From Lachnospiraceae bacterium (lineage in GTDB: Bacteria > Bacillota_A > Clostridia > Lachnospirales > Lachnospiraceae), in the NCBI GenBank assembly GCA_017958245.1, contig JAGDDC010000157.1:1-10482 (forward strand): 10,482 nt of DNA. The letters are read 5' to 3'. The notes beneath the pieces are model-generated. The model saw only the letters and a list, made by a program, of their open reading frames with translations, had not been told where the DNA came from and searched no databases. Shown one piece after another: positions 1 through 6,472 of the stretch. Position 1 is the first letter of the stretch; every line of letters begins with the position of its first letter. Made by a program: the position numbers and the translations under genes.

Positions 1-509
1 CCGCCCATGAACACTATCTCTTTGATCTTCTCACATATCCTCGGCTCAACCCTCATGGCTATTGCTATGTTTGTGAGAGGGCCCGTCGGAACGAGAGTTA
101 TATCTCCGTCCGAGGCCATGAGCGTCTCTATCATCCAGAAGATGCCGTTCTTTTCCTGCGGCTTGCTCGTGGGATCGGGAAGCGGAAGCTTGTCCGTGTG
201 GTACACGATCAGCTCGCCCTTGCTGTTTGTCACACCGGCAGAAAGACCGGTCATGCCGTCGTAGGTTCCGTGCCTGTTGGGCAGGAGCCTCGCCGCTATG
301 GGCTCGGTGCACCCCATGTACACGGGTGTCTTGTCCTTCAGGGCATCGAGCACCGCGAGTGTATTAAATGTCGTAAACTCAAGCTTCTTGTTCCCCGCCA
401 CGGTCGTGATGCCGAGCAGGTCGATCTTCTCCGACAGGACCGCGAGCATGATCGCAACCGCGTCATCCGAACCGGTATCACAGTCAAGTATCACCTTTCT
501 CTTATCCAT
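1..509 (-). CDS. Nucleoside hydrolase (IunH/RihA-C family), N-terminal part, cut by window edge
   Basis: This enzyme would hydrolyse the N-glycosidic bond of ribonucleosides to give base plus ribose, a cytoplasmic nucleoside salvage step. The 169 visible residues carry the family signature DCDTGSDDA at 9-17, whose aspartates bind the catalytic calcium. They also carry TVAGN (36-40), an HG..DG..G segment (80-88) and VPTGPLTNIAIAM (140-152), and end at the edge in the typical VFMGG. Family members are about 310-320 residues, so a little over half is present and the C-terminal catalytic histidine region lies outside. The ATG at 507-509 is chosen because GGAGG (516-520) sits six bases upstream and the protein begins right at the family's first strand. 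A clear promoter lies 47 bp upstream, so it is probably the first gene of its transcript. Substrate preference (purine, pyrimidine or mixed) cannot be read from this part. The family call is secure; a specific gene name is not. Confidence 0.95.
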   Translation of the reverse strand, partial: MDKRKVILDCDTGSDDAVAIMLAVLSEKIDLLGITTVAGNKKLEFTTFNTLAVLDALKDKTPVYMGCTEPIAARLLPNRHGTYDGMTGLSAGVTNSKGELIVYHTDKLPLPDPTSKPQEKNGIFWMIETLMASDGDITLVPTGPLTNIAIAMRVEPRICEKIKEIVFMG

Positions 510-555
510 ATAGAACCTCCCCTTCGGACCGTACATCATTTTCCAAACCTTCTCC

Positions 556-584
556 ATTATACTCTCCCCCACTCCAACTTTCAA
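556..584 (-). promoter_or_regulatory. Sigma-A-type promoter of the nucleoside hydrolase gene
   Basis: On the minus strand a -35 box TTGAAA (584-579, 5 of 6 consensus) is followed by a 17-base spacer and a perfect -10 box TATAAT (561-556). Transcription would start near 549, giving a leader of about 40 bases that contains the GGAGG site. The 11-bp repeat array begins 16 bp upstream of the -35 box. Confidence 0.8.
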
Positions 585-600
585 TATAGTAGGAAATGGT

Positions 601-655
601 CTGCATAGAAGCTGCGTACAAGCTGCATAGAAGCTGCGTACAAGTTGCATAGAAG
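601..655. repeat. Tandem repeat: five 11-bp units, alternating in two versions
   Basis: Five contiguous 11-bp units read ctgcatagaag (601), ctgcgtacaag (612), ctgcatagaag (623), ctgcgtacaag (634) and ttgcatagaag (645). A sixth, decayed unit starts with ctgca at 656. The higher-order period is therefore 22 bp with near-perfect copies. The array lies just upstream of the hydrolase promoter. The 11-bp period is close to one DNA turn, so an array of protein-binding sites is possible; simple slippage expansion is the plain alternative. Confidence 0.9.
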
Positions 656-696
656 CTGCAGTGCTGCGGTGAAGATGATCTGCGACGAAATGATTC

Positions 697-840
697 GTCA
701 AGGGTTTCTGGGTTTTCGATATACACCTCCACATGTGACGGGGTCGCCGCAATTCGGCATCCATGCCTCAGTGCGGCTAAAAAATGCCTCCGCGCATTTT
801 TTACCCCTGTCACCATACGAAAACCAAGAAACCCTATGAC
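697..840. repeat. Large imperfect palindrome with branched (three-way) folding potential
   Basis: The outer arms 701-718 and 818-835 match as inverted repeats at 17 of 18 positions. They continue as gtca/tgac (697-700 with 837-840) past a one-base bulge. Next, GTGACGGGGT (735-744) pairs with 803-813 around one bulged base. Inside that are two separate hairpins: 746-751 with 772-777, enclosing GGCAT/ATGCC (756-760, 763-767), and a perfect 9-bp AAAAAATGC/GCATTTTTT stem (779-787, 794-802). Weaker pairing continues outward (682-686 with 851-855; 653-660 with 879-886). Several consistent nested arms make chance unlikely. Whether it acts as DNA or RNA is unknown. Confidence 0.8.
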
Positions 841-897
841 TCACATTTGAGTCGCTTCTCATCCTTCCCCCCACCCCTTGCAGCTTACATACCCCCG

Positions 898-937
898 ACT
901 GCCACATATACATCTCCCATATTCATCGATAAACACC
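898..937. repeat. 40-nt direct repeat, copy A
   Basis: This starts ACTGCCACATAT and matches copy B, 65 bp downstream, at 32 of 40 positions by eye; seven of the eight differences are transitions. Its right end runs into ACACCACAGCG (933-943), which is the inverted repeat of 1002-1012 in copy B's flank. Confidence 0.75.
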
Positions 938-962
938 ACAGCGACTGTATACCCCAAAACAA

Positions 963-1002
963 ACTGCCACATATGCGGCTCTCATATTCGTTGATAAATG
1001 CC
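963..1002. repeat. 40-nt direct repeat, copy B
   Basis: Starts ACTGCCACATATGCGGC and leads directly into the left arm of the 1000-1179 hairpin. The opening motif recurs a third time at 1197-1222 (ACTGCCGCATATGCG, then CTCAT), where it forms the hppA terminator stem, so A and B may derive from duplicated terminator-proximal sequence. Confidence 0.75.
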
Positions 1003-1179
1003 GCTGTGGTGTGCTCTGCAAACATTCTGCACAAGCGATAGAGATTCTTGCTCGCTTCGAAAAAACACAATGCTGAAATTGGACCGTCTCGGTCAACAAT
1101 TTCAGCATCGGATGTGTTTTTGAGAGCGGGCTTAGAATCTCTTAGCGCGGAAGCCGTTTGCAGAGCATACCACAGCGGC
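1000..1179. repeat. 180-nt imperfect hairpin (long inverted repeat)
   Basis: The outer arms 1000-1023 and 1156-1179 are inverted repeats with 23 of 24 matches. Inner arms are AGAGATTCT/AGAATCTCT (1040-1048, 1134-1142) and AAAAACACA/TGTGTTTTT (1061-1069, 1113-1121), then a perfect 12-bp ATGCTGAAATTG pair (1070-1081, 1097-1108) separated from the previous stem by a 4-nt one-sided bulge. An apical GACC/GGTC stem (1082-1085, 1091-1094) closes it. The nested arms fold back around one centre near 1089. No protein-coding sense is apparent. Confidence 0.85.
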
Positions 1180-1184
1180 TCTAT

Positions 1185-1218
1185 AAAAGGAAAAGGACTG
1201 CCGCATATGCGACAGCCC
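1185..1218 (-). terminator. Rho-independent terminator of hppA
   Basis: Seven bases after the hppA stop, the minus-strand RNA contains a 24-base self-complementary segment (1218-1195, centred on GCAUAUGC, two G-U pairs). It is followed by UUUUCCUUUU (1194-1185). The U tract is interrupted but the stem is strong and well placed. The stem sequence is related to the direct repeats at 898 and 963. Confidence 0.8.
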
Positions 1219-1224
1219 TCATCA

Positions 1225-3342
1225 TCATTTAAAAAGCGTAATATTATTGAAGATCGGTGCCAGTGTATTTGCCACCGTCGACATCATCTTAATGAAGATA
1301 TCGAGCGCTACGCCCACGACATCCTTTCTCGTATCGCCGACAGTATCGCCGGTGACTGCCGCCTTGTGTGCGGCACTGCCCTTGCCGTGTCCCTCAAGCT
1401 TCTCGGCCTCGATGTACTTCTTCGCATTGTCAAAAGCACCACCCGAGTTGCCCATGAAGATCGCTCTGGGGATAGCCACGATCGTCGCTCCGATCAGAAT
1501 ACCACCCACGAACTGTACTCCGAAGAGGAGTCCGCCGACAATAGGTATGAACAGCGCGATGACCGAAGGACTCAGCATCTTTCTCAGGGCCTGCTTTGCA
1601 GCAAGCTCGATGCAGCGGTTGTAATCGGGATCCTTCGTTCCCTCGAGCACTCCGGGGAGTGAGAGCTGCTTGTCGCCCTCGTCAGCCATGATCTTCGCAG
1701 CCTCAATGGTGTTGTCCGTGAGCATTGCGGAGAAGAACTCAACCAGCGCGCCGCCGATGACACCGCCCGCGATGACTACGTAGGAAGCGATGTTGAGCAC
1801 GGGCTCCGCACCTGCTGCCGTGTAGTTGCCGACGTAAGCCGTGATCAGGGACACTGTCGCGAAAGCTGCCGATCCGATAGCAAAGCCCTTGCCGATAGCT
1901 GCCGTCGTGTTGCCGACAGAGTCAAGGAGATCGGTGATCTTTCTGACGTCGTGATCCAAGTGGCAGGACTCAGCCATACCGCCCGCGTTGTCCGCGATAG
2001 GTCCGAAAGCGTCGATAGAAACCGTAGTTCCCACAAATGAGAGCATTCCGAGTGCCGAGATAGCGATACCGTAGGTTCCGCAGATAGTACCCGAAACAAA
2101 GAGCGACACACCGATGATGAGTATCGGAAGGAGCACGGATCTTGATCCGATCGCATCACCCTTGGTCACTACAAAGGCCTCACCCTCGGGTGCGATCTCC
2201 GCAAGCTTCCTCGTGGGAGCGTGGTCCGTACTTGTGTAATACTCTGTGATCATACCGATAGCCACACCGCTCGCTATACCGAGAACTGCGCTCAGAAGCG
2301 GTGAAGCCCAGCCGATCTTGAAGCTGTCGTAGAGCGGAACGTCCTTGAAGACGAGCCATGACGACAGAAGTCCGAAGCCTACGGTGAGTCCCGCAGATAT
2401 ATAGGTCGCAAGATCAAGATCCTTTGAAGGACGATCGCTCATCTTGCGCTTAGTTACTATAAAGATACCGAGCACGCAGCTTAAGAGTCCGCCGCCCGCA
2501 AGCAGTACGGGATACAGGCATGTAGCGATGAAAGTCGACTCGCCGAAGCCCGTCTCCGACTTGTAGATAGTGGTTGCGATCATGATGCCTGCAGCTATAG
2601 TAGCCACGAAGCTCTCCAGCAGGTCTGAGCAGTTGCCCGCGATATCATTTACGTTGTCGCCGATGAAGTCAGCGATGACGTTGGGCACGCGGCTGTCATC
2701 CTCAGGCAGGTCATGACGGTTCTTTGCGAGGATATCCGAAGAGATATCCGCAGCCTTTGTGTAGTTACCGCCCGCAACACGGTTGAACATCGCAACGAGC
2801 GAGCAACCGAGAGAGTAAGTGGTGAATCTCATGATCGTAGGGTTGCAGTCGAGGCTTGCGATGAAGCCCGAGCCCGTAGCGTCGGGATCGGTCGCGCCGA
2901 AAGCCAGGATTATGATCACGATGCCCACAAGTCCGAGAGCCTGAACCGAAAGACCGCTGATACTTCCACCGGTGAGAGCGACCTTTACGGTCTCACCGAT
3001 CTTCATGGTCTCTCTTGCGCGGTTCGTGGTGCGAACGTTCGCGTAAGTCGCGCTGCGCATACCGAGTATGCACACTACGGAGCTCACGCATGCGCCGAGC
3101 AGGAAAGTCAGACCGCTCGTCTTTTCAATGAACAGCGTAAAAACAACTGCTACGATCACTACAACTATCGCGATAGTCTTGTACTCGGCTTTCATGAAAG
3201 TTGCAGCGCCATCGCGGATGATGCCCGCCATCTTTACCATCTCAGGCGTCCCCTCATCCATCTTCTTGATGGCCCGATACTTCAGAACAACGCTCAGAAG
3301 CGCAAGCAGCGCCACTCCGAGCACGATCAGATATGGAACCAT
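1225..3342 (-). CDS. hppA: Membrane-bound ion-pumping pyrophosphatase, K+-dependent type
   Basis: This integral membrane enzyme couples hydrolysis of cytoplasmic pyrophosphate to outward pumping of H+ and/or Na+. The 705 residues fit the usual length and contain many hydrophobic segments. Active-site motifs are present: YTKAAD (194-199), EDD (214-216), ADFIGDNVNDIAG (224-236), DAFGPIADNAGG (444-455), GNSGGAFDNAKKYIE (631-645) and GDTVGDTRKD (665-674). GNTTAAIGKG (477-486) has Ala481 where K+-independent enzymes carry lysine, so K+ dependence is expected. Two motifs depart from the textbook form: Asn232 replaces a glycine in the DxxxDxxxD loop, and DTRKDVVG replaces DPxKDTSG; all three loop aspartates are kept. 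I cannot tell H+ from Na+ pumping by eye. The ATG at 3340-3342 is preferred to an in-frame ATG 27 bases upstream because AAGGAGG lies eight bases before it. It follows valS by 145 bp with no clear promoter between, so co-transcription is likely. Confidence 0.96.
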   Translation of the reverse strand: MVPYLIVLGVALLALLSVVLKYRAIKKMDEGTPEMVKMAGIIRDGAATFMKAEYKTIAIVVVIVAVVFTLFIEKTSGLTFLLGACVSSVVCILGMRSATYANVRTTNRARETMKIGETVKVALTGGSISGLSVQALGLVGIVIIILAFGATDPDATGSGFIASLDCNPTIMRFTTYSLGCSLVAMFNRVAGGNYTKAADISSDILAKNRHDLPEDDSRVPNVIADFIGDNVNDIAGNCSDLLESFVATIAAGIMIATTIYKSETGFGESTFIATCLYPVLLAGGGLLSCVLGIFIVTKRKMSDRPSKDLDLATYISAGLTVGFGLLSSWLVFKDVPLYDSFKIGWASPLLSAVLGIASGVAIGMITEYYTSTDHAPTRKLAEIAPEGEAFVVTKGDAIGSRSVLLPILIIGVSLFVSGTICGTYGIAISALGMLSFVGTTVSIDAFGPIADNAGGMAESCHLDHDVRKITDLLDSVGNTTAAIGKGFAIGSAAFATVSLITAYVGNYTAAGAEPVLNIASYVVIAGGVIGGALVEFFSAMLTDNTIEAAKIMADEGDKQLSLPGVLEGTKDPDYNRCIELAAKQALRKMLSPSVIALFIPIVGGLLFGVQFVGGILIGATIVAIPRAIFMGNSGGAFDNAKKYIEAEKLEGHGKGSAAHKAAVTGDTVGDTRKDVVGVALDIFIKMMSTVANTLAPIFNNITLFK

Positions 3343-3350
3343 ATTCCCAT

Positions 3351-3357
3351 CCTCCTT
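3351..3357 (-). promoter_or_regulatory. Ribosome binding site that sets the hppA start
   Basis: A perfect AAGGAGG on the minus strand ends eight bases before the ATG at 3340-3342. The earlier in-frame ATG (3367-3369) has no such site and lies in the predicted stem at 3362-3415, so it is unlikely to be used. Confidence 0.85.
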
Positions 3358-3361
3358 ATAC

Positions 3362-3415
3362 TTTTGCATCTATTCAATATACTGCCAAAAGGCAGATATA
3401 TTGCATCCTGCAAAA
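3362..3415 (-). promoter_or_regulatory. Structured hairpin in the hppA 5' untranslated region
   Basis: The outer 7-bp stem TTTTGCA/TGCAAAA (3362-3368, 3409-3415) is separated by an internal loop of 7 and 6 bases from an inner stem AATATA-CTGCC/GGCAG-TATATT (3376-3386, 3391-3402). The inner stem has a single bulge and a four-base loop. It sits four bases upstream of the Shine-Dalgarno sequence. It lacks a U tract in the direction of transcription, so it is not an obvious terminator. A role in translation control, RNA processing or stability of the valS-hppA message is inference. Confidence 0.6.
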
Positions 3416-3487
3416 CCCCTCCTCATTCCGGACCGCTCCCCATAAGCAGATCCTTTTTAAAAGGCAGCTTCCTTCAACAAAAGCATA

Positions 3488-6196
3488 TCATTTAGAAAAA
3501 TGTTCCAGCCTCTCCTTAACCTTCTCGTACATATCGGTGTATTTCTTGAGCTTCTCTCTCTCCGCCTCAAGCTTCTCCTTCGGTGCCTTGTCCACAAATG
3601 AAGGATTTGAGAGCATCCCGTTCGAGCGCTTGAGCTCACCCTCGAGCCTCGTCTTCTCCTTTGTGAGACGCTCGATCTCCTTCTCAATGTCAACGAGGTC
3701 CGCAAAAGGTATGTACAGGGTTGCTCCGTGGAGCACTGCGGAAACCGCGTCGGGATCGATACCCTCCGTACCTTCCTGTATGGTCACGTCCGAAGCTCCC
3801 GCGAGCGACGAGAAGAACACCTTGCTGCGCTCGAAATCCGAACGGATCTTCTCGCTGTCCGAAACTATATAGATGCTCGCCTTGCGCGAGTTCGCAACGT
3901 TCATCTCGGTGCGGATGTTTCTCACGCCTCTTACGGCGTCCTTTACGAGTTCGACGGTCTCCTCTTCCTTCTCAAAGACAAATGAAGGATCGAACTTGGG
4001 CCAGTTTGAGATCATGATCGACTCGTTCTCAAACTTCGAGCCCTCTGCCTCCTTGAGGGTGCAGAAGATCTCCTCGGTAACGAAAGGCATGTAGGGATGA
4101 AGGAGCTTCAAGGCATCCGTGAGAACGTGTGACAGCGTCCACAGAGCAGCCTTCTTCGAATCCACGTCGTTCCCGTAGAGTCTGGGCTTGATCATCTCGA
4201 TATACCAGTCGCAGAGATCGTCATATATGAAGTCGTATATCTTTGAAGCCGCAACACCGAGCTCGAAGCTCTCAAGGTTGTCTGTCACGGCCTTCGCAAC
4301 GTTGTTCGCGCGGGAGAGGATCCATTTGTCGGCGTCCTCAAGAGCCCCTGTAAAAGCGCCGTCAAAGTCAACCTTTACGCCTGCCTCCTCGCACTGCGCT
4401 ATGTTCATCATGATGAACCTTGATGCGTTCCAGACCTTGTTTGCGAAGTTTCTGCTCGCCTCAACTCTCTCCCAGTAGAAACGCATGTCGTTTCCGGGAG
4501 CGTTGCCCGTGATGAGGGTGAACCTGAGTGCGTCAGCGCCGTACTTGTCGATGACCTCGAGAGGATCGATGCCGTTTCCGAGCGACTTGCTCATCTTTCT
4601 TCCGAGCGAATCCCTGATGAGACCGTGGAAGAGCACTGTATTGAAGGGCTTCTCCTTCATGTGCTCGTATCCGGAGAAGATCATCCTTATAACCCAGAAG
4701 AAAATGATGTCGTAACCGGTCACGAGTACGTCCGTCGGATAGAAGTAGTCGAGATCCTCGGTCTTCTCGGGCCATCCCAGTGTCGAGAAGGGCCAGAGTG
4801 CCGAAGAGAACCAGGTGTCCAGGGTGTCGGGATCCTGAGTGATCTTCTCGGAACCGCACTTCGGGCATTTGCCGGGCTTATCCTTCGATACTATGATCTC
4901 GCCGCAGTCGTCGCAGTAGTATGCGGGGATCCTGTGTCCCCACCACAGCTGTCTGGATATACACCAGTCCCTGATGTTGTCCGTCCAGTTGAAGTAGGAC
5001 TTCTCCATGCGCTCGGGAACGAACTTTATGTCACCGTTCTTCACACCCTCGATCGCAGGCTTGATGAGCTCGTCCATTCTGACGAACCACTGCTTCTTGA
5101 TGAGGGGCTCAACGGTCGTATGGCAACGATAGCAGGTGCCGACGTTGTGGCTGTAGTCCTCGATCTTTACGAGCAGCCCCATCTCGTCGAGCTCCTTTAC
5201 GATGGCTTCCCTTGCGGCGTACCTGTCCATACCCTTGAACTTACCGCCGTTCTCGTTGATGGTCGCGTCATCGTTCATGATGTTGATCTCGGGAAGGTTG
5301 TGGCGCTTTCCCACCTCAAAGTCGTTGGGGTCGTGCGCGGGCGTGATCTTTACGACGCCCGTTCCGAAATCCATCTCAACGTAGCTATCCGCAACGATCG
5401 GGATCTTTCTCTCCACGAAGGGAAGGAAAACATACTTTCCTACTATATCTTTGTATCTGTCGTCCTCGGGATTGACTGCGACAGCCGTATCTCCAAGCAT
5501 CGTCTCGGGTCTCGTGGTCGCGAACTCAAGGAACCTCGTCTTGCTCACACTTCCGTCTTCCTCGATCAGAGGATACTTGATGTGCCAGAAATGACCGGCC
5601 TGATCCTCGTGCTCAACCTCCGCGTCGGAGATCGACGTGCAGCATACGGGGCACCAGTTGACAATCCTTGAGCCCTTGTAGATCATGCCTTTCTCGTAGA
5701 GCTTGGTGAAGACTTCCGTGACTGCCTTGTTGCAGCCCTCGTCCATCGTGAAGCGCTCTCTGTCCCAGTCGCAGGACGATCCGAGCTTCTTGAGCTGCTC
5801 AACGATCCTTCCGCCGTACTCTTTCTTCCACTCCCATGCTCTCTCGAGGAACTTCTCGCGGCCGAGCTCTTCCTTGCTCGTGCCCTCCTTCTTGAGAGTC
5901 TCAACGATCTTTGCCTCCGTGGCTATGGAAGCGGGGTCGGTCCCGGGCTGCCAGAGCGCGTTGAAGCCCTGCATCCTCTTGACCCTGATCAGGATGTCCG
6001 GCCTGGTGTTGTCAAGGGCATGCCCCATGTGAAGCTGACCCGTGATGTTCGGGGGCGGGATGACGATCGTAAAAGGCTTTCTGGTCCTGTCGACCTCAGC
6101 GTGAAAATACTTCTTTTCAAGCCACTTTGAATAGAGTCTGTCCTCTATGTCGCCGGGATCGTAGTTCTTCGCAAGCTCTTTTTTCATGAAGCTCAT
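3488..6196 (-). CDS. valS: Valyl-tRNA synthetase (class I, with editing domain)
   Basis: This cytoplasmic enzyme activates valine with ATP, charges tRNA(Val) and clears mischarged threonine. The 902 residues show [14 protein letters not shown] (47-60), the HIGH-type ATP motif, and KMSKS (534-538). The editing domain shows [18 protein letters not shown] (226-243) and [19 protein letters not shown] (278-296). Two zinc knuckles are visible: CPVCC (182-186) with CYRC (355-358), and CDDC (428-431) with CPKC (444-447). The tail from about residue 840 is the charged coiled-coil arm typical of Val[12 protein letters not shown] and [19 protein letters not shown] are classic class I sequence. The start at 6196 is chosen over an upstream in-frame ATG because AAGGAGG lies seven bases before it and residue 10 onward matches the usual N-terminus. 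It has its own promoter and an attenuator-like leader. No frameshift or lost motif was seen. Confidence 0.98.
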   Translation of the reverse strand: MSFMKKELAKNYDPGDIEDRLYSKWLEKKYFHAEVDRTRKPFTIVIPPPNITGQLHMGHALDNTRPDILIRVKRMQGFNALWQPGTDPASIATEAKIVETLKKEGTSKEELGREKFLERAWEWKKEYGGRIVEQLKKLGSSCDWDRERFTMDEGCNKAVTEVFTKLYEKGMIYKGSRIVNWCPVCCTSISDAEVEHEDQAGHFWHIKYPLIEEDGSVSKTRFLEFATTRPETMLGDTAVAVNPEDDRYKDIVGKYVFLPFVERKIPIVADSYVEMDFGTGVVKITPAHDPNDFEVGKRHNLPEINIMNDDATINENGGKFKGMDRYAAREAIVKELDEMGLLVKIEDYSHNVGTCYRCHTTVEPLIKKQWFVRMDELIKPAIEGVKNGDIKFVPERMEKSYFNWTDNIRDWCISRQLWWGHRIPAYYCDDCGEIIVSKDKPGKCPKCGSEKITQDPDTLDTWFSSALWPFSTLGWPEKTEDLDYFYPTDVLVTGYDIIFFWVIRMIFSGYEHMKEKPFNTVLFHGLIRDSLGRKMSKSLGNGIDPLEVIDKYGADALRFTLITGNAPGNDMRFYWERVEASRNFANKVWNASRFIMMNIAQCEEAGVKVDFDGAFTGALEDADKWILSRANNVAKAVTDNLESFELGVAASKIYDFIYDDLCDWYIEMIKPRLYGNDVDSKKAALWTLSHVLTDALKLLHPYMPFVTEEIFCTLKEAEGSKFENESIMISNWPKFDPSFVFEKEEETVELVKDAVRGVRNIRTEMNVANSRKASIYIVSDSEKIRSDFERSKVFFSSLAGASDVTIQEGTEGIDPDAVSAVLHGATLYIPFADLVDIEKEIERLTKEKTRLEGELKRSNGMLSNPSFVDKAPKEKLEAEREKLKKYTDMYEKVKERLEHFSK

Positions 6197-6203
6197 AATC
6201 TCT

Positions 6204-6210
6204 CCTCCTT
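6204..6210 (-). promoter_or_regulatory. Ribosome binding site that sets the valS start
   Basis: AAGGAGG on the minus strand, seven bases before the ATG at 6194-6196. The in-frame ATG at 6235 lies beside the terminator U tract and has no ribosome site, so the longer reading is rejected. Confidence 0.85.
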
Positions 6211-6233
6211 TGAATACGCATCCTGTTTTTTCC

Positions 6234-6260
6234 AAAAAAAGTCCCTCATCCGATCGGGAC
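6234..6260 (-). terminator. Rho-independent terminator inside the valS leader (attenuator)
   Basis: The minus-strand RNA has GUCCC (6260-6256), a ten-base loop, GGGAC (6245-6241) and then seven U (6240-6234). It lies downstream of the valS promoter and about 40 bases before the valS start. It cannot serve the plus-strand gene, which points away. A terminator here implies that valS is controlled by premature termination. The stem is short (5 bp) but the U run is perfect. Confidence 0.65.
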
Positions 6261-6328
6261 GAAGGACCGTAACAAACTATAGTTGAAATAACACGCCTTT
6301 ACTCCTCTTCGTCAAGGCATTTGACCCT
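6241..6328 (-). promoter_or_regulatory. valS leader RNA with competing hairpins; not a recognisable T-box
   Basis: Starting near 6328, the leader first offers hairpin GUCAA/UUGAC (6325-6321 with 6315-6311, five-base loop). GACGAAG (6313-6307) can instead pair perfectly with CUUCGUC (6264-6258). That second pairing uses three bases of the early hairpin and three bases (6260-6258) of the 5' strand of the terminator stem, so the three helices are mutually exclusive in a hairpin/antiterminator/terminator order. Clostridial valS genes often carry T-box leaders, but this leader is only about 90 bases to the terminator and I find no AGGGUGGNACCGCG motif. A possible five-codon frame starting at GTG (6297-6295) is preceded by AGAGGAG but is not valine-rich. 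What it would sense is unknown. Confidence 0.5.
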
Positions 6329-6332
6329 GTAA

Positions 6333-6361
6333 ATGATATAATAACGAACTTTTTTTGTCAA
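6333..6361 (-). promoter_or_regulatory. Sigma-A-type promoter of valS
   Basis: Perfect -35 TTGACA (6361-6356), a 17-base spacer and -10 TATCAT (6338-6333, 5 of 6) on the minus strand. Start of transcription is expected near 6326-6328. The -35 box is 20 bp from the -35 box of the divergent plus-strand promoter, so the two could influence each other. Confidence 0.8.
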
Positions 6362-6381
6362 GTAAAATAAAGGGTACAGTC

Positions 6382-6410
6382 TTGATTTTTGATCATGTTA
6401 CAGTTATGAT
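6382..6410 (+). promoter_or_regulatory. Sigma-A-type promoter of the 48-aa gene
   Basis: -35 TTGATT (6382-6387), a 17-base spacer and -10 TATGAT (6405-6410). Transcription would begin near 6417. That makes the in-frame GTG at 6419 an unlikely start and supports the ATG at 6473 with a leader of about 55 bases. Confidence 0.65.
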
Positions 6411-6472
6411 ATTATGTAGTGTTTTACGGAATACTGTCATTTGAAGAAAGACGAAACAGAGGTATCGGTCTG

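Larger units (their letters stand above)
585..1184. other. Gene-free, repeat- and palindrome-rich intergenic region
   Basis: No open frame here has a convincing ribosome site, family resemblance or domain. The frames present (up to about 100 codons) run through palindromes and tandem repeats. The region instead holds the 11-bp array, a branched palindrome at 697-840 with weaker arms extending to about 653-886, two 40-nt direct repeats, and a 180-nt hairpin at 1000-1179. It could be one or two non-autonomous mobile elements, a structured RNA, or decayed duplicates of terminator sequence. I see no transposase or clear target-site duplication. Confidence 0.7.

Noticed and set aside
502..816. 104-codon minus-strand frame over the tandem repeats
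   Set aside because: It overlaps the nucleoside hydrolase start, runs through the promoter, repeat array and palindrome, and has no ribosome site or protein-like pattern.
784..1041. 85-codon plus-strand frame in the repeat-rich gap
   Set aside because: It spans the palindrome arm and both direct repeats and has low-complexity, non-conserved-looking composition; no ribosome site.
600..1184. CRISPR array or retron ncRNA in the repeat-rich gap
   Set aside because: The 11-bp units are contiguous with no spacers, and no cas or reverse transcriptase gene is in the window.
1048..1662. 204-codon plus-strand frame antisense to the 3' end of hppA
   Set aside because: It starts inside the long hairpin and then reads antisense through hppA; a by-product of codon bias in a certain gene.
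3380..3436. 18-codon frame upstream of hppA on the minus strand as a leader peptide
   Set aside because: It lies within the hairpin, has no ribosome site, and shows no residue bias that would suggest attenuation.
2713..3495. 260-codon plus-strand frame antisense to the hppA start
   Set aside because: The composition (many S, R, H, D) is that of an antisense shadow; it crosses the hppA leader hairpin and has no ribosome site.
4625..5671. 348-codon plus-strand frame antisense to valS
   Set aside because: Long but wholly antisense to a highly conserved gene and explained by GC-rich third positions; no start signals.
6281..6298. Five-codon GTG frame in the valS leader as an attenuator peptide
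   Set aside because: AGAGGAG is suitably placed, but the only valine codon is the start, so classic valine-sensing leader translation is not supported; mentioned only as a possibility.
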